NCBI GenBank assembly: GCA_038496445.1
Contig: JALMLS010000226.1
Coordinates: forward strand, 1 to 37,373
Source: Trichosphaerium sp. ATCC 40318
Lineage: Eukaryota > Discosea > Flabellinia > Trichosidae
Direction of reading: 5' to 3'
Length of the DNA: 37,373 bases
This document shows, piece by piece, positions 10,941 to 22,289 of the stretch (position 1 is its first letter; each line of letters begins with the position of its first letter). The notes under the pieces are model-generated. The model worked only from the letters and a program-made list of their open reading frames with translations. It was not told the DNA's origin and made no database searches. The translations under genes and the position numbers were made by a program.

Positions 10941-11619
10941 TTACTTTCTTATTATTATTCCTTCGTTTTCTAAAGTATAAGTTACAAAATTAAAAAAATC
11001 AGCATCTTGACTTTGCTCAATTTCACCTATATGATCTACTATTTTTTTTTTTTAAACTCTTTATCATTTTGCATAAATAGAATAAAATTATTTATTTCTT
11101 CTAAATTAAGCATAGAATTAATAAAAAAATGATAATAAATAGAACACATAACTAATCATAAGATCATAGAAGCAAACGCACTATAGCTTCAAGTTAAACT
11201 ATATCCTTGGCTAGCTAGTTGCGTATATAGATCTGCTACCACTGTTGGATCTATAGGTACTAAATTGTCTAACTTATCCACTATTTCTTCTCTGCTTTTT
11301 TCTTCATTAAAGAACGTTAAGGTTAAGCCTCCCCCTCGAAGCTTAACCATTCAAAAAAATGAACCCTCCCTTTCGCTAATAAAGCATAATTATTTATCAA
11401 ATCTTCTTTAAAAAAAGGATTATTATAAAATACTAATTCTTTACTAAATAAAAAATAAAATTTAAAAACACTTATAAAACACCCCGCCATGTAATGTATT
11501 GAATTCAATACAAACCAAAGAACCAAAAATGATAGGAGCTCACTTTTTACATATTTCTTTAATATTACAAAATTAAACATGATAATTTTTCTTCTTTTTT
11601 TATATTTTAAACTTAACAA
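10941..11619 (-). CDS. Unknown two-segment membrane protein, needs one or two insertions
   Basis: I do not recognise this gene. The ATG at 11619 opens 98 codons. The first part is basic, then hydrophobic (residues about 25-60: LLSFLVLWFVLNSIHY). One added base near 11333, in a G run, moves the frame into a second open stretch, VVADLYTQLASQGYS, a second membrane segment (FASMILWLVMCSIYY), then LNLEEINNFILFM. Another addition at an A run near 11042 reaches TAA at 10941-10943. Trp is TGA at several sites. It is the only coding sequence in the unique segment between the repeat blocks. Confidence 0.5.
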
Positions 11620-12593
11620 TACCTATATAAATTACTCTATTACACTACACAAAATACACTGCATATATACTTTAAATATATTTATTTTTCTTCTTTTTCT
11701 TTTTCTTTTTTTTTCTTAAACGTCTTTTAGTTATTCTTTTATTTTTTATTTTACCATTTATAATTTCATCTGAAATTTTGGTTCCAAATTCTTTTGTCTT
11801 CACAATTTAAAAGATTTTGATGTTTTACCATAGTCTTACTTCGTTGACATTTACAGGTAAACCACTTAGTAACTTTAACCTCTATTACTATAAGATCTGT
11901 ATATCTTCTTATATATTTTTTAATTCTCACATAACCTTTCACCTAAATAATAATTAGAAAAAAGATAATACTTTAAAATCATCCCTTTCCTAAAATTCCA
12001 ATTGCTCAAATTTTCGCAAGGCGATATACCTAAGTTAAAACATATTCTACTACCCTTCGTCTACAAAGCCCCCTAACGCAGATAAATTTACTGAAATTGC
12101 TCCTTACTTTTTAATATTACACCAACTAAAATAAAATTTTTCATAACTTAATCATAATAAAGTAATCCTTTTTTCCTTCTCTTCACGTACTTTTCCTATT
12201 TTTAGTTCATTAAAATTTGTGGATGCACAATCCTATTTTCCTATATATATGAACTTTTTATAAAGCAAAAAATATGCGCAAAATTATTTAGTATATAAGA
12301 TATATACTAAAACATATTATAATTTTCTATAATAAACTTTTATATAAATTAAATCATACTAAAAAGATATAAAAAATGACCTAAAAATAAATTTATCTAC
12401 GTAATTTCTTATATGTTTAAAAACACGCACTCTAAAACTAAACCTTTTAAATAAAATTTAAAATAAAAACTTTATAAGATCATAAAAACGAAAGAAAAAG
12501 ACGCTAATAAAATTTAAAAAAACTAAATAATCAAAGAAGAGTAGCGTAGAGATTTTCTATCTATTTTCACTATACAAATTTTTTTAACTTCAA

Positions 12594-14317
12594 CTATCTA
12601 TGACTACAAAACCATTTAAAAAAACCTCTTATACTTTCTAGATAAATATAACATTAAATTAATATTAGCACCAAATAATGAGTAGATACACCATCAATCC
12701 TTTTCTTACATAATTCAAAGGTATACTTGCACACTCAAAATTCCTGTATTTGGATTTAACACGAAAAAATAAAAACAGTTAAAGACTAATACACCATTTA
12801 AACTTCTAACTTTATCCTCACCAAAATTATAATTATCTTTAAAAATAAGATCTCTCTTTTGTTAAAAAGTAATCTTCAACTAAATCTCATAGGCATCTTC
12901 ATAAGAGTATACAATATAAAATATAAAAACTCTCCTATAGACATAAAATATAACATAAAATAAATAAAAATAAACACAGATAGTAAATAACGCCCAACAG
13001 AACATCAAAAATTTAAAGCAACATAAGCATCTGGATAATCACTATCCTTCTGGGCATACCCGCCATCCTAACAAATGCATTGGCAAAAAAGTCATATTTA
13101 CTCCTATAAAATTTCCCAAAATTGTAATCTTCCTATAAAATCGGATATTTTTTTCCAAACATTAAAGAACTTCAATGATAAAACCCGCAAAAATTCCAAA
13201 CACAGAACTAAAGATAAAACATAATGAAAATGAGCAACACATAATATGTATCATGCAATGCTATATCTAAAACACGTTTGCTAAAATAATACCAGTTACA
13301 CTCCAAAACTAAACATTAGTACAAATCTGCAGCATAAAATAGCGGAACTCTTCATTCTACTATACAAACATTATTGTTGATAACAACCAAAAACTTTAAC
13401 CCTGAAGGCATTGCTATTATCATAGTTACTGTCATAAAATATACCTCGTATCATCATCTAAACCCGCTGTAAACATATGATGACTCATACAATAGATCCT
13501 AAAACTGCTATACATACCATGCATAAACCATAGAATCATGACATAAACCTCTTTATAAGTTCAACAGAAATTACTACACTAGTTATACAAAAGCTGGTAA
13601 TATTAATATATAAACTTCTGATGTCCAAAAAATCAAAAAATATGTGATATAAAACAGGATCTCCACCTCCTGTGGATCAAAAAATGTTGTATTAAAATAC
13701 GATCTGTTATTAACATAACTAAAGCTCCTCTAAAACAGGTAATGTCAATAATAATAATACCGCTGTTATATAAATGATACTGCAAACAACCAATTCTATA
13801 AGTATCCATAATCGCATATTCATTATAGTTACCATAAAATTTATTGCACCGATATTGATGAAATTCCGGCTATATGCAACTCAAAATACAAGCATCTATG
13901 ACATTCCAGGACTAGCCTTAATACAGAAAGTAATGGATATAAAGTTCATCCTGCTCTGCACCATCTCCTATAACAAAGATCACATTAATAATAATAAAGA
14001 AGGCGCAATAATCAGAAACCTAAATTATTTACTCTTGGGAATGCATCTCCGGGGCCCCTAAACTTAATGAACTATAAAATTACCTAAACCCCTATTAATA
14101 AAGGCATAACGAAAAAAAAAATCATTAATAGACATGCGCTGTTACGATTACATTATAAACTTGTTATCTTGAACCAAAATTAACGGACAGGCATTCCTAA
14201 TTCTATACGTATTATCATGATAATATAGTTCCCATACTCCTCCAAAAAAACTTGCTCATATATATAGCATCCTATATCTTTATGATTTGTTGAACATGAC
14301 CACTCTTAATGTAACAT
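12594..14317 (-). CDS. cox1: Cytochrome c oxidase subunit 1 (arm A' copy)
   Basis: This is the inverted counterpart of the gene at 3482-5202, starting at ATG 14317 and ending at TAG 12594-12596 if the C-terminal extension belongs to it. The same family signatures and the same one-base gaps are present, including those repaired by an added C in LLPPS, IQA and ILGAINF. The shared gaps are the main evidence that the breaks are in the template DNA. It lies downstream of the LSU on the same strand, as in arm A. Confidence 0.88.
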
Positions 14318-14549
14318 AAATATTGATAAAAACTTAATAAATACATTATTTTTAATTTATAATATACTTTTTATTTATTAAAAATCTTTTTTTTCTCTAC
14401 TTTTATTAAAAACTTAATTAATGGAATCTAGTCAAAAAACTACCTTATATATATTTTTTTTACAGTTGTAAAAAAAATATATATAACATTATTTTACAAT
14501 ATTTTTTTTACTACCATATTTAATCCTGATATTGAATCATAAATATAAA

Positions 14550-16945
14550 TTAAAATTAGCAGATTCTACTTATATGTTATCAGCAGTTCCTTTTTCGCAC
14601 GTAGCTTTAACGCCAACCGGAACGTAAAACCGATAACGCTACCACAAGCGGTGCACCCTATTACCATAACGCCTCTCTCGTACTGCATTGGGCTCTAATT
14701 TTAATTTTTATCACAGCAGATAGGGGCAAACTGTCTCACGACGTTCTAAACCAGCTCACGTACCTCTTTAAACGACGAACAGTCGTACCCTTGGGAGCCT
14801 ACTCCCCCAGGATGAGATGAGCCGACATCGAGGTGCCAAACCGCTCGCAGATAAGAACTCTCAAAGGCAATAAGCTGTTATCCCTGGCGTACTTTTATCC
14901 GTTTGCGGATGCCCTACCTGTAAGCGCATCCGGAAAACTATGACGACTTTAAATCCCTGTTAACCCTTTCAAGCTTACAGTCAGCTAAAATAAAAACCAT
15001 ATGCACTACGGAACTTTAACGTCCTGAATTAGCCTTTGTACACTCCGTTACCTTTTAGGGAGCTTCGCCCCAGACAAACTATCCACCATGCATTTTTAAT
15101 TTCTACTAAGATTAGATTTTTCCAACAAAAAATCAATATCCACTGACGGCTCCTTAAATGACCTAAACCATTAAATCATACCTCTTGATTATACTGTGTT
15201 TTTGCTTTCCTTAACCCATACAAGGTTTTAGTAAAGTGCACAGGGTCTTCCGTCCCGCTGCAATTTTTTCGCATCTTCACGAAAACTTCAATTCACTAAA
15301 ATAACACTTGAGACAGTAGAAGAGTCGTTACGCTTCATGCAGGACTACAATTAATAGCTAGGAATTTCGCTACCTTAAGACGTCAAGGATTACGGCCGCG
15401 TTTACTGCTGCTTATATTCATTGCTTTTAAACAAATCCTTTTCACGATACAGCACGGGCAGGCATCGAACCTATACTTCATATACTATTTAGCAGGGTCC
15501 TGTGTTTTAGTAAACAGTCGCTCTTCTCTGTTCCGCTTCCCCCAAAATACTTCTTAAAAATAAATTATTTTCACTTTTAATTTATTTTAAAAAACAATAT
15601 TTTAGGTACCTATCTCCCGAAGTTACTGAGTTATTTTGCGAGTTCCTTAAGCATTATTCTTCTATTACTTATTGTTCTACAACTAATTACCTGTGTCGGT
15701 TATTGGTACGTTTTTTTTTTTTATTTTTTTCTTGTAAGTTACAAAAAAATTGATATTTTACGATTACAATAACTATTTTTTGTAATTAAATTTCTATAAA
15801 ATTGCTCTGAATATAACTAATATAACCTTAGTCGGAATCTTACAAACACATTCCCTTAAGGACCGCTAACCCTTATCTGTTTAACATAGATAAGGAAACC
15901 TTAATCTTTCGTAATAATGTTTTTACATATAAAGCTACTCATGCAACATTTATACTATTGATATTTTAACCAAACTCACGTACAGTTTTTTACATACAAT
16001 ACATCTGCTACCAAATTAATTCTATAGCTTCGCAAATAATTTAGAGCCCCTTACATCATGACGCTTAAAAAACAATACGTGAGCTTTTACGCATCTTTAA
16101 AGAATGGCTGCTTCTAGCCCATCTCCGCTTTTATTACGTCTTTCCAGTTGATTATTATTTAAGGGCTTAGCTTATAGTCTGGGCTTTTTCCCTCTCGACT
16201 AGAATCTTCGCACCTAAGTCTTTCTATACTTTTTTATTTTTATAACATCTTGGTTTCACTATACCCGTAAATAACTTAGTTACTCCGGAATAATATTAGT
16301 GCCATACTCTACAAAATCAAAATACGCTTGCTTAAACAAGTTTCGCAGAAAACCAGCTATCACCAAGTTTGATTAGCTTTCACTCCTAACCAACACTCAT
16401 CGAGCCTCTTGCAACAGACACCGGTTCAGCCAAAAACTTGGTGTTGTTAGATCACTTGGTTTCGGTCATATTTTTTAGACTTTACAGATTTACTCTTTGC
16501 TTTCACTACGCCTCCCTTAAAGTTAAGCTTGCTCAAAAATATACTCATTGGCCCATTATACAAAAGTACGCTGTCATATCTTTTTTATACTCCAACCGTT
16601 AAAGTATTAAGTTCATTTCTTTTCAACTATCCCTACGATATCTTTTTCAACTTCCTTCACAGTACTTTTACACTATCGGTTATCAAAAAATTCTTACTTT
16701 AGCAGCAGGCACTGCCTATTCGATTTTCTCTACTTAAAAGAACTCAACGCATTTGTCACCACTACTAACGTTTCTACACGATGTTTTTTTTATAGGTACT
16801 GAGATGTTTCACTTCCCTATTTTTATTTTTCTATTTTAAAAATTTAAAAAGATACCTAAAAATCATAGCATTGTACTACTCAATTAAAGTTTTCGCTTTA
16901 TTAAAGCGTCTTTTTTCTTGATACCTAGTAATCCCCTTAATACTT
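14550..16945 (-). rRNA. rnl: Mitochondrial large-subunit rRNA (arm A' copy)
   Basis: This is the full-length inverted copy of 850-3260. All conserved blocks are present in complement, for example CTACCTTAAGACGTC (helix 71 side), CGACATCGAGGTGCCAAACC and CTGTCTCACGACGTT. The same universal positions lack one base as in arm A. The gene sits between atp9 and cox1 on the minus strand. Ends are estimated. Confidence 0.92.
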
Positions 16946-17173
16946 AATATATAATAAAAGTAAAAACTCTAATAGAAAACTTTTACTTTTTTTTACTCTT
17001 TAAATTAATAAAAAAATTTAAAGATTTAAATAAAAAAAAAAAATAAAATCCCCTATACTAACAGATGTTTTTTATATAGAAAAAAAAAAAAAAAAAAAAC
17101 AGAACTACAAAGAATATATGCGATATTCTACTAATATAAAAAATAAACTATCCTTTTAATGATGTCTTTTTTA

Positions 17174-17407
17174 CTATGTATACATAATTAAAAAAGACAT
17201 CATTAAAACTAATAAACCCATCGCCTCAGATAAAGCAAAACCTAAAAGTGCTGTTCTAAATAAATTAGCTTCTAATTCAGGATTTCTAGATACTGCTATT
17301 AATAAACCTCCAAAAACTATACCTATACCTATACTTGCTCCTCCTACACCGACAGTACATACTCCTGCTGCTAATACTTTTGCTGCTAATACTATTTGTC
17401 ATTCCAT
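17174..17407 (-). CDS. atp9: ATP synthase subunit c, intact copy
   Basis: This frame is open from ATG 17407 to TAG 17174-17176 and gives 77 residues, normal for mitochondrial subunit c. It reads MEWQIVLAAKV, a glycine-rich first helix, the polar loop SRNPEL and a second helix with the acidic proton site in ALSEAMG. TGA encodes Trp3. No insertion is needed, in contrast to nad7, cox1 and the LSU beside it. A 20-base hairpin overlaps the stop codon. nad7 ends 85 bases upstream. Confidence 0.95.
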
Positions 17408-17491
17408 TTTTTTTTTTTTTTTACTTTTTTTTTTTTTTTATTACTCTTTTTTCTAAACTATATAAATTTCAATAATAATTTTTTTAAATTC

Positions 17492-18675
17492 TTATCTATC
17501 AATTTCTCCAAAAACTAAATCTAAAGATCCTACTACGGCAACCATATCTGCTAACATACCATGCTAGATAAAGAATCTAATGCCTGAAGGTGTAAAAACC
17601 TGGTGATTTTATTCGACATCTCACCGGCTTGTAGATCCATTTGATTTTAAAAATACACCAATTCACCTTTAGGTGCTCTACTATACTATAAGTTTCTCCG
17701 TATTTACACTAGGACACCTGAAAAATATTTAAAGAAATGTATTATAGCTTCATACTTGTCTTCATTAAATGCTTTGCTGGTGGTAATACTTATAATTATT
17801 TACTTTAACACTTTGTAATTTAAATTTTACATATATATTAAACACTGCTTAATTATCTTACGCTTTCTTTCATTTCCAAAATACGCAACATAAAACGATC
17901 ATACAATCACCATAAACTCCACAGGTATTTTAAACTTAAGTAAGTTATACACTCGTAAGGTTGCATGATTCTTAAATCTCAACAAAAACCAACGGACTTA
18001 AAATAACTCCAGAAAACCATAATCAACTGCCATCCTAAAAGGTGCTATAGCTATATTTACTAAACGCTGCTAAATATTCTATTATCTCTTATTAAATCTT
18101 CTAATCAAAAATTCTATATATAAATGATTCAAAAAAGATCCTATATCAGATATTAGTGTTGGTGTATATCGTTCACTAAACGCCAGGTCTAAAATATGCT
18201 GCATGAAACCTCGCACTGATACTCTTTCATAAAATTCCAACACCTTTTCCCTTCTTCAAACGCTCAGAGAAAAGGTGTTAATGCACAAGATCTAACGCAT
18301 GTGTTGTTAGAGCAATAAATGATTTAAAATACGTGTTAATCCATAAAAATAACGCGTATACTTTTGCACGTAACGGATACTCACTCCTAATAAATTTCAA
18401 CTGCTTTAACATAAACTTGTTCTTGACCATCATAGATACATATCTAACCTATCAAAATAAGGCAAACTTTGCAAGTAGGTTTATACTCTATTAACTTTTC
18501 AGTACCTCTATGCAATAACCTATATGAGTATCTATTTCAATAACAGTTTCCCATATAATTTTACTACTAGTCTTAATACACCATGAGCTGCTGATGCTGC
18601 GGACCAAAATTTAGTGTTAAAATAGCTACTTTAAAAAAAACACTTGCAAAAACTTGTTTTTTAACGACCCCACAT
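17492..18675 (-). CDS. nad7: NADH dehydrogenase subunit 7, needs many one-base insertions
   Basis: This is the 49-kDa complex I core subunit at the quinone pocket. Successive frames give TLNFGPQH, AAHGVLRLVVK, IEIDTHIG, LHRGTEKLIEY, LQSLPYFDR, QEQVYVKAVE, LTTHALD, AFNEDKYEAIIHF and the C-terminal block ending GEIDR with TAA 17492-17494. Added C bases restore conserved residues: CAT[C]CA (HP of the GPQHPAAHG motif), GA[C]TAT (LDYV), GG[C]GAA (GE), GG[C]TTA (GLL). The length, about 390 codons after repair, is normal. The ATG at 18675 is a plausible start but is not certain. It follows rps8. Confidence 0.9.
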
Positions 18676-18746
18676 TACTTTAATTTTTCTTGAGTTACGT
18701 AAATAACGTCAAATAAACGTATTCATTTCAAAACAGTTATTTTTAG

Positions 18747-19190
18747 CTACACTATAACATTTAAACTAATTTTTAATAACACTCTCCACCTATTCTTTTA
18801 TATTTTTTATAGGTAAAAATCATTACTACTTATTCACCATTTGATATAGATATTATAAATAAACAAAATATACTCTTTTTTTGAAAAAAAAACGTTCAAA
18901 TGAATAAAAGACATAAACTCTCGCTTCCTGGCGTACTAACTAGCGCATTGTTTTTATTATCGGTGTTACTCCAATGTACTTAAAAAAACCTTTATCTGAT
19001 GTTATGTAAAACATATAACATAATGCAACTTCTATTTTAAATAGATGTAGTAATTTAAAACTTTTTTATTAAAGATAAATATACATACTATGCCTATAAA
19101 GTAAACTACACGTATATTAGATACAGCAAAAGCCAAAGATAAAACACTATCAACTTGATTAGATATTCCTGCAAATAACTAAACGATGCA
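18747..19190 (-). CDS. rps8: Ribosomal protein S8, needs insertions
   Basis: This small-subunit protein binds the central domain of SSU rRNA. The N-terminal part reads ISNQVDSVLSLAFAVSN, like the usual IS(D/N)..SR(I/L)RNA start. Further on come the PG.RVYV turn and the C-terminal IISISNGE...YKKYKRIGGE, matching the family's STS.G(V/I)M...GGE(V/L) ending. Pieces lie in three frames and need one-base additions. It directly follows rps14, the order of the bacterial spc operon, which supports the call. Start and stop are approximate. Confidence 0.65.
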
Positions 19191-19360
19191 AAATTTTTAA
19201 ATTCATGACGTGACATTTAGCAAATCTTACTACCGATCTGCTCGACCTGTTATATGACACCAATTTTAACTAAAGTAAAACCTCTAAGTTTCGCATATGA
19301 GCTATTATATTTAAAAATAAAGCCGCTTTAATCTATATTTTATTGTTTTTTGACTATTTA
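19150..19360 (-). CDS. rps14: Ribosomal protein S14, needs insertions
   Basis: Frames give YRLKAALFLNIIAHMRNL, then ITGRADRS (family core TGR.R), RFAKCH and FKNFASFSYFAGI, which lines up with the S14 ending FR.LAS.G.L.GI. The rest of the tail runs into the S8 start. Single-base additions are needed near 19230-19250. The short length and the position immediately before rps8 fit S14. Boundaries are approximate. Confidence 0.55.
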
Positions 19361-19419
19361 GAAATGTATATAATATTTTTTATTTCATTTATTTTTAATA
19401 ATTTCTTTTTAAATATTCT

Positions 19420-19990
19420 AAATGAAGCTTTAGCTTATATGACTATTATATTTATTTTTAGCTATAAACATTATTTTTTTTATTTTAAAAACTTTTCTAG
19501 ATTATGATCAAATAATTGCTTATTACTCATATATAACTTAAAAACAAATAGTATAAAAAAAAAATTCTTTTGAAAAAATTAATCAAAATAAAGAGGCGCT
19601 TCCCAACCAGAAAACCTAATAATTGTGTTCATCGAATAAATATTTAACATCGTAAACTTTAAGATTAAACGAAACCTTTTGTCAACTTTATTTTTTTTAT
19701 AGATCATTTATACTTCATCAATTTATTACTTTTTCCTTGAAAAAGAATGCATAAAGACTTCCGCTATAGGATCCTTTAAAAATATACTATTTTTGTTTGA
19801 TAAGACTATCTCCTGTATAACTATTTAATAAAAAACCAACCTATATAAAGCAGCTGGTTTATTGCTTCACCAAAATCAAAGTTAAACCGCCACCGACGAA
19901 TGTATATATCATGATTATAAAATTCATTAAAAAAAACTCTGTAAAGTGTTTAAAATATAATGTTGCAAAAAACATTGATCTTTTTTTTTA
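19420..19990 (-). CDS. rpl5: Probable ribosomal protein L5, needs insertions
   Basis: The call rests on position between rpl14 and rps14, as in bacterial and jakobid clusters, and on weak motifs: EAINQLLYI for the helix before the ITGQKP turn, then QK.YIFKGSYSG.LYAFFFKEKVIN, comparable to FKLR.G..IG..VTLRG..MY.FL..LI. Repeated frame changes make alignment hard. An edited unknown protein remains possible. Confidence 0.4.
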
Positions 19991-20039
19991 TTTAAATTTC
20001 TTTAATTTGCTTATCTATAAGTAAACAGCAAACACAAAA

Positions 20040-20433
20040 CTAAATCTCTTTACTTTAAATTATTTTTCATTTATACACACCATTATTAACAGAACCTACG
20101 TAAACATAAACCATCCTATTTCTTGAGGCATTGACCTTCTAAACGACGTCCTATAGAGATCATTTTTTATTGACAAAACTATAGAATTTTCTTTAAATCT
20201 TAATCTTGTATGTGTAACTTACGCCTACACAACCTTTAGTACGCACAATAAACCACGCATTAATTTTCTTTAGGTATTAAAATTTGTTGTGTTATAACAC
20301 CTTTGTAACACAATTATTAATTTATCTCCTATTTGCCCATACTTTTTTTTCCCGCACCTACTATTCTTAAGCACGCGCTTCTATTGCGGTAGTATATCCA
20401 TAACACCTACATTACTACCATCTGTATTCCCAT
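20040..20433 (-). CDS. rpl14: Ribosomal protein L14, needs insertions
   Basis: L14 is a large-subunit protein at the subunit interface. From ATG 20433 the frames give MGIQM, the LRIVGAGKK stretch, GDKLIIVL, IPKEKLMRG, VRTKGCVG, RLRFKENS, IKNDLYP, GRRLEGSMPQEI. These follow the family order (LG…GD.I.V.VK…AVIVRTK…F..NA.VLI…GTRIFGPV..EL). Additions are needed about every 30 bases. The C-terminal end is uncertain between about 20040 and 20098. It follows rpl16. Confidence 0.7.
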
Positions 20434-20469
20434 TTTTTTATTTAATTAACTTAAAAAAATTAAATTTAA

Positions 20470-20930
20470 TCTTCCTGAAATCCTTCTTTTATTTTACTAA
20501 AAACAATTAATGTTTTCATATTTTAGGTACATTATTTAATCCTGTTTCACACACTTGAAAAAATATGCTACACATCAAATTGGCGATTTTCAACGCTAAA
20601 TTTACCTTTACCTTTTCCATTCTTACTAATTTAGACCTTTTAGTAAATGTAAATAACATATTAAATGCGTCGTAATCTTCCTAAACGTCGCTTTCTATTC
20701 CTACGACGAATTCTTCTTACATATTTAAAAATTTATTATTATAAGGTGTTTTTCTTTTTTCTCAAAAAAGAAAAAAGAAAAACGTCGTTTTCTCGACTTG
20801 ATAAACGACGTTTATTTTTTAATTTTTAAATTTTTGCTTTATTATAAATGTATTTTATTTAATTAGATGGACTTATCAACCTAAAGTTAAACTTTTAATA
20901 GCAACACTTGCGATCCTACATTCAATGTCA
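20470..20930 (-). CDS. rpl16: Ribosomal protein L16, needs insertions
   Basis: The best anchor is VRMGKGKGKFSV near 20610, the L16 (E/V)RMGKGKG motif of the domain that touches tRNA. Upstream lies a very basic stretch (RRIRRRNRKRRLGRL) where the family has its R-rich …KRGGK.WIR segment. Both ends are poorly defined and the N-terminal third could not be read. Two hairpins (20748-20783 and 20780-20813) lie in the gene. The position between rps3 and rpl14 fits. Confidence 0.5.
20748..20813. repeat. Pair of adjoining hairpins inside the rpl16 region
   Basis: Arms 20748-20762/20769-20783 (15 bases, T/C-rich against A/G-rich) adjoin arms 20780-20790/20803-20813 (11 bases, AAACGTCGTTT against AAACGACGTTT). 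Both are perfect. They are shorter than the palindromes right of 24 kb. Confidence 0.7.
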
Positions 20931-20989
20931 CTTTTCTACCTTTGCTTTATATTTTATTTTATATTTAAATCTTTTCTAAATGCATATAT

Positions 20990-21960
20990 TTTTCTTGGAT
21001 GTATACCATATTTGCACTTAAACACACTGGTTGTAAACAACCATCCTATAAGGTTTATTCATCAAATTTTAACACCCATTATACTAAATTTTAAAGGCAA
21101 ATAATTAAACCATAATCTATATAGCCTGTAACAGTACTTAATGTAATTTACCTTCAAAAAACATAAATTCACTTTTTTTTGACGTCTTTTAAAACGACCT
21201 TTAAATTAAATTTAAAACCTTCTATAATCCTCAATTAAACATTAACCTAAAACATTCCCTTTCATAGTACTCAACATTTCTTATAACTATATTTTTGATC
21301 AAAACGCTTTACCATAAACACGACATAAATCTTGCACTTACGCTTTGTTATCCAAAAAATCAACTTTAAACTTACTTTTTTGGATAACAAAGCACGAGAA
21401 AAAAACTACAAAATTTAACCATAAAAAAATTTCACCAATAAAATCATATCCCCATACACTCGCCTTGCTTCTATACTTCACATCATTAATTGTAAACTCT
21501 ATAAATAGTAACTAGCTTCGCCTTTTCCCTAATGCTTTTTTACTGCTGCTTTAATTAAATTCTTATAAAAATACGTAATTTAAAGTACCTGATCATTTTA
21601 CTTCTTTTAAAAATAACGTCAGCAAAAAGATCTTAAATAACGCATACAAGCTTTATATCTCATAAAAATCGTACACGATTTTTAACCGCCGAAGACATCA
21701 TGTCATATAAGACCATGATAACAATAACAACACCTATTAATTTATTATCACTTGATTATAAACAATATTTATATTATCTATAATCAACCTCTACCACGCT
21801 GCCAATCTCACTTAATATTGTTTTTACAAAGTTTCGAGCCGCAAACAACTATAAAACAAATTGCATAATGTATATCTTAACGTAATAAACATCATCTCAA
21901 GTAATCAAAAATTGGATCTAAAACACAGAGGATTACTAAACGACCTCTTCTTTTTACTTT
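20990..21960 (-). CDS. rps3: Ribosomal protein S3, needs insertions
   Basis: The N-terminal signature (K/S)NPLCFRSNFW lies near 21935-21905, matching the family's NP..FRL start. The C-terminal part gives LKGRFKRRQKKSE, FEGKLH, GYIDYGL and KFSIMGVKIW, matching GRL.GA…, G..PL.T…IDYG and YG..GVKVW. S3 forms part of the mRNA entry channel. The middle is unreadable in one frame and probably holds the usual mitochondrial insertion. A perfect 18-base hairpin is at 21342-21393. Ends are approximate. Confidence 0.7.
21342..21393. repeat. Hairpin inside the rps3 region
   Basis: Perfect 18-base arms (21342-21359 and 21376-21393) with a 16-base loop. The arm begins GCTTTGTTATCC. This is one of the few long perfect palindromes left of 24 kb. 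Confidence 0.8.
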
Positions 21961-22228
21961 CCCTTACTGGATTTTTTATCTTCTTTTTATGTATTCTAGA
22001 ACCTCACTTTTTGTAAAGAAGAAATCACGATATTTAAACCATACATATTTGGTTTAACAAATATATAATAAACTTTTGTCCTGTATAACACTATAATAAT
22101 TACCAATAAGCACTTAAAAATAATAATATTTCTATAAAAACATAATTAAATTTTTCGCTTTATGTATACTTTTTTTTAAAATCTTAAGATCTTTAACTTA
22201 AAAAACGGAATTTTTTTGGGGATCTCAT
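21960..22228 (-). CDS. rps19: Ribosomal protein S19, needs insertions
   Basis: ATG 22228 begins MRSPKKIPFF, matching the family start (M.RS.WK.PF). Later frames give RNIIIF, LIGNYYSVY, GQKFI, KPNMYG and KYRDFFF.K, matching STIIP.F(I/V)G….VYNGK.F.PV..…M.GHK.GEF..TR. The tail is basic (IHKKKIK). At least three one-base additions are needed. It starts the ribosomal cluster; nad6 lies upstream. Confidence 0.7.
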
Positions 22229-22289
22229 TATTTTTTTTTTTCTTCTTTATTTCTTCTTTCTTAAAAGTTAAAACATCCCTCTACGTTCT

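Larger units (their letters stand above)
11659..17795 (-). repeat. Arm A' of the 6.1-kb inverted repeat
   Basis: The reverse complement matches 1-6122. The match ends at 17795 only because arm A begins at the window edge; nad7 continues without a break beyond it, so the real boundary is unknown. Where the arms differ, A' often gives the more sensible reading (atp9 is intact here), so A' looks like the better-quality copy. Confidence 0.9.

Noticed and set aside
19150-19360. rps3 at this position
   Set aside because: TGRADRS first suggested an S3 GR motif, but the following sequence fits S14 then S8, and a better S3 lies at 20990-21960.
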